Assembly (NCBI GenBank): GCA_031266895.1
Contig: JAISAD010000124.1
Location: 1 to 33,743 of the forward strand
DNA: 33,743 nt
Source of the DNA: Bacteroidales bacterium
GTDB taxonomy: Bacteria; Bacteroidota; Bacteroidia; Bacteroidales; WCHB1-69
Reading direction: 5' to 3'
Positions 18,959 through 27,728 of this stretch are shown here, piece after piece. Below the pieces are notes generated by a model. The model saw nothing but the letters and a program-made list of their open reading frames with translations. It made no database searches and was not told the origin of the DNA. The position numbers and the translations under genes are program-made. The first letter of the stretch is position 1, and each line of letters starts with the position of its first letter.

Positions 18959-19456
18959 ATGAAAAAGCCAATTGTACAGAATAGCAGCCTGTTCTTGCTG
19001 CTGACGGTACCCCTTATGGCTGTCTTTATGGCGGCAGGGTGCGAGAAACCGGAAATAAAGGATCCGGACAGAAATATTGTCAGTCAGGAAGACAGTGTAA
19101 GTATTCAGGACGAAAGTATAACTTTCTGGAGAAGCATTTTGGCCCCTGATGTTACACTTACACTCACTATTGACCAGTTGCAACGTAAAATGTACGTGAG
19201 TACTGATCCTCCGGATATGAACCTCTACCCAATAACAGGCAGGAGTGAAATGTTATTTCATGGACAGGCGTTGAAGTATAGAACGATTGGAGACACTATG
19301 TTTATTGTATTTTCTTACATTCCTGATTCTACTTCTGCCGGATGGATTAAAACTATGATTCCCCCAGACAGCATGCAATTGGATTTTTATGGATTTAGGA
19401 ATATGGATCTCTCGCTTAGAGATTGTTATTTATTTAGACGTATTTATGCCTTATGA
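18959..19456 (+). CDS. Putative lipoprotein, copy 1 of a tandem duplication
   Basis: MKKPIVQNSSLFLLLTVPLMAVFMAAGCEKPEIKD: lipoprotein signal with lipobox MAAG-C. Perfect AAAGGAGG at 18944-18951. Track ORF extends in frame upstream to 18866. Confidence 0.8.
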   Translation: MKKPIVQNSSLFLLLTVPLMAVFMAAGCEKPEIKDPDRNIVSQEDSVSIQDESITFWRSILAPDVTLTLTIDQLQRKMYVSTDPPDMNLYPITGRSEMLFHGQALKYRTIGDTMFIVFSYIPDSTSAGWIKTMIPPDSMQLDFYGFRNMDLSLRDCYLFRRIYAL

Positions 19457-19548
19457 AAAAGTTAATGATGTACATTCAAAGAAGCGGTAGCAACATTTTC
19501 GCCGCAGTTCACAGAAGTTTAACCCTTAATGGGAAAGGAGGTCGCATT

Positions 19549-20040
19549 ATGAAAAAGCCAATTGTATGGAGCAGCAGCCTGTTCTTGCTGCTTACTTTAC
19601 TTGTAGTTACGTTCATGGCGGCAGAGTGCGAGAAACCGGAAATAAAGGATCCGGACAGCAATATTGTCAGTCAGGAAGACAGTGTAAGTACTCAGGACGA
19701 AAGTATAACTTCATGGAGAAGCATTTTGGCCCCTGATGTTACACTTACACTCACTATTGATCAGTTGCAACGTAAAATGTACGTGAGTACTGATCCGCCA
19801 TTTGCAGACTACTCAATAACAGGGAGGAGCGAAATGTTGCACCATGGACGGGAGTTGCAATACAGGCTGGTTGAAGACACTATGTTTCTTATACTTCCTC
19901 ATGTTCCAGATTCCACCTCTTGCGCATGGATTAAAACCATGCTTCCCCCAGACAGCATGCAATTAGATTATTGGGGATTTGTCTCAGATGATCTCTCGGT
20001 TAGAACTTGTTATTTATTTAGACGTATTTATGCCTTATGA
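19549..20040 (+). CDS. Putative secreted protein, copy 2 of a tandem duplication
   Basis: MKKPIVWSSSLFLLLTLLVVTFMAAECEKPEIKD...; near-identical mid-section 'ILAPDVTLTLTIDQLQRKMYVSTDPP' and C-term 'CYLFRRIYAL' to copy 1; AAAGGAGG at 19534-19541. Track ORF extends in frame upstream to 19453. Confidence 0.8.
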   Translation: MKKPIVWSSSLFLLLTLLVVTFMAAECEKPEIKDPDSNIVSQEDSVSTQDESITSWRSILAPDVTLTLTIDQLQRKMYVSTDPPFADYSITGRSEMLHHGRELQYRLVEDTMFLILPHVPDSTSCAWIKTMLPPDSMQLDYWGFVSDDLSVRTCYLFRRIYAL

Positions 20041-23000
20041 AAAGATCCATAATTTGTATTTTAGCTATTTTTCTCGCCCTTTCGTTACCTGCTCAGCAGG
20101 GAGGTGAATGCTTTTATTATTACCGGGGAGAAAAATTTTTTTTAACGGAAAGAACAGATAAAATTTTTCTGAAGCTGGCAGCAGACGGCAATAAGGCAAG
20201 TTTCCTCTCTTCGATACGTGCCGGTAATGCGGTACAACTGTCCCCGGATTTACAGGAAGGGGACATGCTGCCCAATTTTGTCATGCTTGAAGCCAAAACA
20301 GCTACCGGGATTCCTTTAGCCTTGTTGGAAGAATACAGGTTAAACAGCAGTGTTATTTCCGCTTTGCCTCTATTGCAATATGATAACAGACTGCAGGGGT
20401 TAACCGATCAATTTATAGTCAAGCTTAAGGCCGGTACTTCCGACATGCAATTCCAGGATTTGATTTCACAGTATAACTGTTCAATTGTGAAGGAAAGTCA
20501 ATTTATAAAACGTCAGTTTATCGTTTCAGTCCCCAAGACAATAGCATTCAATGCGCTGCAGTTATCCAATCTGTTTTATGAAACGGGATGGTTTGAATTT
20601 GCCGAACCCAATTTTGTTATTATAAATGCCTTTCAATCAAATGATCCCTATTTTGAGGATCAATGGGGGTTAAAAAACACGGGACAGGCAGGCGGAACAG
20701 CCGGAATTGATATTAAGGCGGAACAGGCATGGTTAACTGCAACAGGAGCAGGGGTTTAGGTGGCTGTGATTGACGATGGCGTAGATTTAACGCACCCTGA
20801 TTTAGTGGCTAATCTATTGCCCGGATATAGTGCTGGTTTTGATTTTCCTAATTCTGATACTGATAGAGAGGGAGCACCTATTAGTAATTATGATAATCAT
20901 GGTACTCCATGCGCCGGAGTTATAGGAGCCGTAAAGGATAATGAAGAAGGGATTGCAGGAGTTGCCCCTTCCTGTAAAATTATTCCGATACATGCCGGCG
21001 ATGGTTGGAATGGTTACCCAATAGATTACCTTGAAAGTTCTATTATATGGGCATGGCAAAACGGGGCTGATGTTATCAGTAACTCTTGGAGTGGAAGTTC
21101 GCCAAACGATCCCATTACTAATGCCATTGATTCGGCAGTTACAAAAGGACGTAATGGGAAGGGCTGTGTTGTGGTATTTTCAGCTGGGAATAATTATGCT
21201 GCAACCGTTAATTATCCGGGGCGTTTGCCCAATGTAATCGCGGTGGGTGCCAATACTCAAAACGGACATCGAGCATATTTTTCAAACCATGGAACAGCAT
21301 TGGATGTAGTGGCTCCTGGAACAAATGTATATACTACCGACAGGCAAGGATGGTATGGAGAAAATAAGGCTAATGATGGTACAAATGGCGATTATTTTGC
21401 CAGTTTTAATGGCACATCTGCTGCCTGCCCCCATGTATCCGGCGTAGCCGCACTTATTTTATCGGTAAATCCTGATTTAACAGCACAGCAGGTAAGATAC
21501 ATTATTGAATCTACAGCACAAAAGGCAAGGCCTGATTTATATGCTTATCAAAATACTGCGGATCACCCTAACGGCACGTGGCATCGGGAAATGGGTTACG
21601 GGTTGGTAAATGCTTATGCCGCGGTTCAGATGGCACAGGCACTTCCATGTGACCTTATGATTGCAGATTCCCCGGAAGATGTCGGGATAGAACCCAATCC
21701 GCAAGCAAGCCAGGTGTTTTGCAACAGTCCCAATATTTGGGTGAGACATCAGAATGATCATGGGTTAGGGCACCAGAATCCGGAGTACAATCCCGCTGTT
21801 CCCAATTATGTGCATGTGCGGGTAAAAAATATTAGCTCCCAATCCTCTTCCGGCACCGAGCAGTTAAAGCTTTACTGGGCCAAGGCAAGTACCTCCCTCG
21901 CCTGGCCGTACCACTGGACAGGTAACCCATTTTTCGAAAATGGGCCGCTTTGTGGCAATCAAATAGGCACCTTGAACATTCCGGCATTACCCTCCGGCGG
22001 CGAAATCATTATGGAATTTCCGTGGCTGGTTCCTAATCCCGCCGACTATCAATACATTAACGGCGAACCATGGCATTTCTGCCTGCTGGCCAGAATTGAG
22101 GCGGTAAACGATCCGATGACCTTCCCCGAAACGGATGATTTGGTAGATAATACCAAAAACAACAACAATATTGCATGGCGAAATGTGTCTATGATTAATT
22201 TTGGAAATAGAGACATAGGCGCAGCTGTGGCAGTCGGAAACATCTATGAGGGTATTCATCCTTTCCATTTGCAGTTTCAAGCTCCTAAAACGGAAACAGG
22301 CAAACTCATTTACAGGGAAGCAGAAGTAACGGCTCAACTGGATGATATTCTGTATAAGGCATGGGAGCGGGGCGGCATGAAGAGCAACAATATTAAAATT
22401 TTGGACAAGAAAACCATACTTATAACAGATGAGCAAGCCATGCTGAATAATCTGGTTTTTGCTCCGAACGAAACGGGAACGCTTTACCTGAAGTTTAATT
22501 TTCTGACTAAGGAATTTACGGAAAAGGATCATTATACCTGTTATGTAATCCAGACAGATGGAAAATCTGAGAAAATTATTGGCGGCGAGGTTTACGAAAT
22601 TTACAAGTCTGATAGAGATCCGTTCTATGCCGACGCAGGCCAGGATATCACAGCCGACAAATACCAGGCTGTAGTCTTGAATGCCCAATCCATTGGTGAG
22701 CCTGCTGTTTACAACTGGTATGACCAGAGCGGCACACTGATTTCCGAAGGCGCTGACTTTACCACCTCTGTAACCATAGCCCAAAAATACAGGCTGGAAG
22801 TCATTGCCCTGGCCGACGGCTACAAGGACTATGCCGAAGTAAATGTCAAGCTCAAGCCCAACAGGCTAGAAACAGTGTATCCTAATCCGGTTTTAGACCA
22901 GATTACAGTGGAGTACAAACTCAACGAGGCAGCAACCGCCTACCTGTCCATCGCTAACTACTACTACTCTCATATATCCGACAATTACATACTGGATACA

Positions 23001-23111
23001 GGCGCCGGTAGCGGAACATTCAATATCGGCAGCTATCCGGCAGGCATTTACACAATATCGCTGATATGCAACGGTCAAATTGCCGATTCTAAGATATTTG
23101 TAAAGCAGTAA
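20037..23111 (+). pseudogene. Subtilisin-like S8 serine protease with T9SS sorting domain, interrupted by one in-frame TAG at 20757-20759
   Basis: First half: signal peptide MKRSIICILAIFLALSLPAQ and propeptide-like region ending 'NDPYFEDQWGLKNTGQAGGTAGIDIKAEQAWLTATGAGV'. After TAG, the same frame continues 'VAVIDDGVDLTHPDLV' (Asp), 'NHGTPCAGVIGAV' (His), 'FNGTSAACPHVSGVAALIL' (Ser), and C-term 'YPNPVLDQITVEY...GIYTISLICNGQIADSKIFVKQ'. Confidence 0.8.
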
Positions 23112-23183
23112 GCTGACGCGCACAGCGTTCGGCGGGTTGCGCACCAATGGGAAAGGGGATTTTCCTTCAGGAATTAATTTATT

Positions 23184-23215
23184 AAGAGGCTGTCCTTAAG
23201 AGACAGCCTCTTTTT
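23184..23215 (+). terminator. Strong Rho-independent-like terminator after the protease
   Basis: AAGAGGCTGTC-cttaaga-GACAGCCTCTT then TTT; 11-bp perfect stem. Confidence 0.85.
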
Positions 23216-23308
23216 GTTCGATCTCATGACGGCTTAATACTCAAAAAGCACGATAAAAATCTTTGTAAAAACAGATTAAAACAATCCTCCATAATTATCT
23301 TTTTTTCG

Positions 23309-23316
23309 TATTTTTG
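23309..23316 (+). promoter_or_regulatory. Candidate -7 promoter element for valS
   Basis: TATTTTTG matches TAnnTTTG, 40 nt upstream of valS; no well-spaced -33 TTTG seen. Confidence 0.4.
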
Positions 23317-23355
23317 CCAATTCGTAAAATTTAAATTATATACTGATGATATTAT

Positions 23356-26013
23356 ATGGAAATTAGCACAAAATATGATCCGCAACTTATTGAGAATAAA
23401 TGGTATGAATTTTGGATGGCGCATAAATTGTTTGTCTCAAACCCCAACGAAAAACCAGCCTATACCATTGTAATTCCCCCGCCAAATGTTACCGGCATAC
23501 TCCACATGGGGCACATGCTCAACAATACCATTCAAGATATTCTGATACGCCGGGCACGCATGCAAGGCAAAAATGCTTGCTGGGTGCCGGGCACCGACCA
23601 TGCTTCCATAGCTACGGAAGCAAAAGTTGTTGCTAAACTCGCCGCCGAAGGCATCAAAAAAACTGATCTGACCCGGGAAGAGTTTGTTAAACATGCCTGG
23701 GAATGGACGCACAAGCACGGCGGTATTATTCTTGAACAGCTCAAAAAGCTCGGATGTTCATGCGATTGGGAGAGAACAGTTTTCACAATGGATGAAAAGC
23801 GTTCGCAATCGGTAATTAAAGTGTTTTGCGATTTGTACGAAAAAGGTAAAATCTATCGGGGTGTGCGTATGGTAAACTGGGATCCCCAAGCCCTCACTGC
23901 TCTCTCTGACGAAGAGGTAAATTATAAGGAACAACAAGGAAAATTGTATTATTTACGCTATGCAATTTCCCGAAAAGGTGTTGAGGGCAACATCCTTTCG
24001 GAGTATGCAACTGTTGCCACTACTCGCCCCGAAACCATTTTTGGTGATACGGCAATGTGTATCAATCCCAATAATCCCAAAACGGCATGGCTGAAAGGCA
24101 AGAAAGTACTTGTGCCGCTTATCAATCGTGAAATCCCTGTAATAGAAGACAATTATGTGGATATGGAATTTGGAACGGGCTGTCTGAAAGTTACACCGGC
24201 ACACGACATCAACGATTATATGCTCGGCGAAAAATATAGCTTGCCTTCGATTGATATTTTCAACGACAACGGGACGCTCAATGAAAATGGTGCTATGTAT
24301 GCAGGAATGGACAGATTTGAATGCCGTAAAAAGATTGAAAAGGATTTAGAAGAAGCAAATCTACTTGAAAAAGTGGAAAATTACACCAATAAAGTTGGTT
24401 TCTCAGAACGCACAGACATCCCTATTGAGCCGAAACTGTCGATGCAATGGTTTTTGAAAATGGGAAATTTAGCAAAACCGGCATTGGAAAATGTTGAAAA
24501 CGGTACAATTAAGTTTTATCCCGAAAAATTTAAAAACACCTATCGACACTGGTTATCAAATATTAAGGATTGGTGTATTTCAAGGCAGCTTTGGTGGGGA
24601 CACCAAATTCCTGCATATTATCTAACTTTGCCTGCAGGCGAAAAAACATTAGTAGTTGCGGAAACAAAAGAAAAGGCATATACAAAAGCGCTTTCAATCT
24701 TCAATTTTAAATTTTCAATTGAAGATTTAAAACAAGACGAGGATTGTTTGGATACCTGGTTTTCGAGCTGGCTGTGGCCCATTTCTGTTTTTGATGGCAT
24801 AAATAATCCTGATAATGAAGAAATTAACTATTATTATCCGACCAGCGACCTTGTAACTGCCCCCGAAATTATCTTTTTTTGGGTGGCAAGAATGATAATG
24901 TCGGGATATGAATACCGTGGCAAAGAATGCTTTAGAAACGTCTATTTTACGGGAATCGTAAGAGACAAATTAGGCCGAAAAATGAGTAAATCGCTTGGCA
25001 ATTCGCCCGATCCGATTATGCTAATGGAAAAATATGGGGCAGATGGCGTGCGAATGGGATTACTGCTTTCGTCGCCTGCCGGAAACGACTTGCCATTTGA
25101 TGAAAATCTGTGCGAACAGGGGCGGAATTTTTGTAATAAGATTTGGAATGCATTCCGACTTGTAAAAGGCTGGGGAGTGGAAACAAGCACACCTGCCACA
25201 GCCAAAAATAATGTAGCAGGAGAATGGTTTTGCGATTTATTGGCAAATGCAACAAAAGAACTTTCGGAGTTATTCTCAAAATACAGATTGTCTGAGGCTT
25301 TGACATTAGTTTATAAACTTTTCTGGGATGATTTTTGCTCATGGTATTTGGAGATCATTAAACCCGAATTTGGAAATCCTGTTGACGAACAAACATATAA
25401 AAATACCTTGCATTTTTTCGCAGAATTATTAAAACTTTTGCACCCGTTTATGCCATTTATCACGGAAGAACTTTATCAGAATTTAGAGGAGCGAACTGCA
25501 AATGAGACTATTATGTTCTCTGAAATAAGTAATTATGATCTATATGATGCAAAAAATTCTGAAATCATTGAAAATTTCAATAAAGTAAAAGAAATAGTTA
25601 CTAATATTCGTGCCATTCGCCAGCAAAAAAATATTTCACCAAAAGAGATGCTAAAACTCTCTGTAAAAGGGGAATATAATCACAAATACGATGAAGTAAT
25701 TAAAAAACTGGGCAATATTTCCGAAATCAAAATTAGTGATGAAAAACATTCAAATTCAATATCTTATCTCGTAGGTACAACCGAATTTTCTGTTCCTGTA
25801 GAGATAAATGCGGAGGAGGAAATTGACAAAATGAAAAGGGAAATTTCCTACTATGAAGGTTTTTTAAAATCGGTAAATGCCAAACTTTCCAATGAACGTT
25901 TTGTATCCAATGCTAAACCGGAAGTAGTTGAAAATGAGCGTAAAAAACAAGCAGATGCGGAAGAAAAAATCGCCATTATTCAAGCACAAATTATAAAACT
26001 GTCTCAAAACTAA
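23356..26013 (+). CDS. valS: Valyl-tRNA synthetase
   Basis: '[49 protein letters not shown]', '[17 protein letters not shown]', '[15 protein letters not shown]', C-terminal coiled coil. Confidence 0.97.
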   Translation: MEISTKYDPQLIENKWYEFWMAHKLFVSNPNEKPAYTIVIPPPNVTGILHMGHMLNNTIQDILIRRARMQGKNACWVPGTDHASIATEAKVVAKLAAEGIKKTDLTREEFVKHAWEWTHKHGGIILEQLKKLGCSCDWERTVFTMDEKRSQSVIKVFCDLYEKGKIYRGVRMVNWDPQALTALSDEEVNYKEQQGKLYYLRYAISRKGVEGNILSEYATVATTRPETIFGDTAMCINPNNPKTAWLKGKKVLVPLINREIPVIEDNYVDMEFGTGCLKVTPAHDINDYMLGEKYSLPSIDIFNDNGTLNENGAMYAGMDRFECRKKIEKDLEEANLLEKVENYTNKVGFSERTDIPIEPKLSMQWFLKMGNLAKPALENVENGTIKFYPEKFKNTYRHWLSNIKDWCISRQLWWGHQIPAYYLTLPAGEKTLVVAETKEKAYTKALSIFNFKFSIEDLKQDEDCLDTWFSSWLWPISVFDGINNPDNEEINYYYPTSDLVTAPEIIFFWVARMIMSGYEYRGKECFRNVYFTGIVRDKLGRKMSKSLGNSPDPIMLMEKYGADGVRMGLLLSSPAGNDLPFDENLCEQGRNFCNKIWNAFRLVKGWGVETSTPATAKNNVAGEWFCDLLANATKELSELFSKYRLSEALTLVYKLFWDDFCSWYLEIIKPEFGNPVDEQTYKNTLHFFAELLKLLHPFMPFITEELYQNLEERTANETIMFSEISNYDLYDAKNSEIIENFNKVKEIVTNIRAIRQQKNISPKEMLKLSVKGEYNHKYDEVIKKLGNISEIKISDEKHSNSISYLVGTTEFSVPVEINAEEEIDKMKREISYYEGFLKSVNAKLSNERFVSNAKPEVVENERKKQADAEEKIAIIQAQIIKLSQN

Positions 26014-26019
26014 CAAATT

Positions 26020-26220
26020 ATGATAAGGCATCTGTTTCGCTATTGCTGTTTGATAGGAGTATTTGTGATCCCTGTATTTTTCTTTGTGCAACTTGACAAC
26101 CACAGTAAATTTCCCATTTTGCTGGGTGGTGTTATTGGCATTACCATTGCCTATATCATTGGCGTACTCATCCTGCATTATCGTAAAAAAGGCATGAAAA
26201 AATGTAAGAACGCTAAGTAA
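26020..26220 (+). CDS. Small two-TM hypothetical membrane protein
   Basis: 66 aa, two hydrophobic segments and basic tail (HYRKKGMKKCKNAK), immediately downstream of valS. Confidence 0.55.
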   Translation: MIRHLFRYCCLIGVFVIPVFFFVQLDNHSKFPILLGGVIGITIAYIIGVLILHYRKKGMKKCKNAK

Positions 26221-26357
26221 AATATGCTCAGTATGTTGAATAAAATCTATAGCATGATAAAAATGGCTGAAATACAGCAAATTATGTCAATAATTTTTAA
26301 GACATATACAATCTCAATACATTATAATTGATATAAAACACAATTAAACAGCATTTC

Positions 26358-27614
26358 ATGAAGCAATTGTACAAAATTTTCAAGCAATACCCCAATATCT
26401 GCACCGATACAAGACAAATGGACCCGAATGCGCTCTTTTTTTGCTTGAAAGGCGATAATTTTGATGGAAATAAATTTGCCCTGCAAGCGGCCGAAATGGG
26501 CGCTAAATTGGTAATTACGGAAGATAAATCCTTAATGGGCGACCCTCGTTTTTTTTATGTAAAAGATGCTTTAAGATGCCTGCAAAAATTGGCATGTTAC
26601 CATCGTAAACAGTTCAAAATTCCCGTTATAGGCATTACCGGCACTAACGGCAAAACTACCACCAAAGAATTGGTGAATGCCGTACTATCCAAACGATACA
26701 AAACAGTAGCCACACAAAACAATTTCAACAATCATATCGGAGTCCCGCTTACACTGCTTTCTATTCGTCCTGATGACGAAGTGGCTATTATAGAAATGGG
26801 GGCTAATCATCAAGGCGAAATTGCCGAACTGTGTAAAATAGCGCGTCCAACTCATGCCCATATTACTAATATCGGTATCGCTCATCTTGAAGGTTTTGGC
26901 TCCATGAAAGCTCTTGTCAAAACTAAAATAGCACTCTTTCGCTTTGTGCGAGCGCGACACGGCATGATCTACGTTAATATGCATGACCCTATTGTATCTC
27001 GCTATTTTCCACGGCGTTATAAAAATGCCATTTTTTATGGAATGAACCCTCACCTCTATGAGAGCAAAGAATCCAGCAATTCCCCCTTTTTACAATTGCT
27101 CTTATATAAAAAAGAGGTGAAAACACACCTCACCGGTCAATACAACCTCTTTAACATATTGACGGCTTCTGTTATAGGCGAAGATTTTAACGTGTCGGAA
27201 GAGGCCATCATTGAAGCCATTGAATCCTATATTCCCTCCAATAATCGGTCGCAAGTGGTACAGTGCGGCAACAACACTCTGATTATCGACTATTACAATG
27301 CTAACCCCAGTAGCATGAAAGCAGCTCTCTACAATCTATCAGCAATTCAACATCCCCGCAAATTAGCTATTTTAGGTGATATGTATGAGTTGGGCACTTC
27401 AAGCAATGCAGCTCACCAAAAAGTTGTAGATCTGTGTAATGAATTAAATATCAATGCTTTATTCATAGGATCGGAATTCGAATCCTGCCACCCCAATCAC
27501 ACCTTTGAAAATATGGCAGCCCTTAATAGCTATCTCGCTGCTCATCATCCGGAAAATACGCTGATTTTGCTTAAAGGTTCGCGAGGCATGAAAATGGAAA
27601 ATGTAAGAATATAG
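26358..27614 (+). CDS. murF: UDP-N-acetylmuramoyl-tripeptide--D-alanyl-D-alanine ligase
   Basis: 'DSR'-like N-term (TDTRQMDPNALFFCLKGDNFDGNKFA), 'IPVIGITGTNGKTTTKELVNAVL', 'TQNNFNNHIGVPLTLL', 'EMGANHQGEI', 'IIDYYNANPSSMKAAL', 'LGDMYELG', 'LLKGSRGMKME'. Confidence 0.95.
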   Translation: MKQLYKIFKQYPNICTDTRQMDPNALFFCLKGDNFDGNKFALQAAEMGAKLVITEDKSLMGDPRFFYVKDALRCLQKLACYHRKQFKIPVIGITGTNGKTTTKELVNAVLSKRYKTVATQNNFNNHIGVPLTLLSIRPDDEVAIIEMGANHQGEIAELCKIARPTHAHITNIGIAHLEGFGSMKALVKTKIALFRFVRARHGMIYVNMHDPIVSRYFPRRYKNAIFYGMNPHLYESKESSNSPFLQLLLYKKEVKTHLTGQYNLFNILTASVIGEDFNVSEEAIIEAIESYIPSNNRSQVVQCGNNTLIIDYYNANPSSMKAALYNLSAIQHPRKLAILGDMYELGTSSNAAHQKVVDLCNELNINALFIGSEFESCHPNHTFENMAALNSYLAAHHPENTLILLKGSRGMKMENVRI

Positions 27615-27674
27615 AATTTTCCACTCTCAATACTGTAAGTAATTGAACAGTTATAAATTGTTTTAATGAAAAAA

Positions 27675-27708
27675 GAAGCTGTCTTTACTTGCAAAACAGC
27701 CTCTTTAA
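27675..27708. terminator. Bidirectional terminator-like hairpin between convergent murF and rpsA
   Basis: AAGAAGCTGT-ctttacttgcaaa-ACAGCCTCTTT, one internal mismatch, U/A-rich flanks. Confidence 0.6.
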
Positions 27709-27728
27709 TATTATAAACAAACACTTAA

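Larger units (their letters stand above)
18891..20040 (+). repeat. Tandem direct duplication, period about 590 bp
   Basis: GAAGCGGTAGCAACATTTT at 18891 and 19481; both copies end ...TTATTTAGACGTATTTATGCCTTATGA at 19456 and 20040. Confidence 0.9.

Noticed and set aside
20757-20759. Programmed TAG recoding (pyrrolysine or suppressor)
   Set aside because: Only one such TAG was noticed, the following base is G (not a typical read-through context), and no supporting element was identified; kept only as an alternative.
20760-23111. Second protease half as an independent gene starting at GTG 20760
   Set aside because: It would lack signal peptide and propeptide and begins inside the conserved catalytic Asp strand; an interrupted single gene is simpler.
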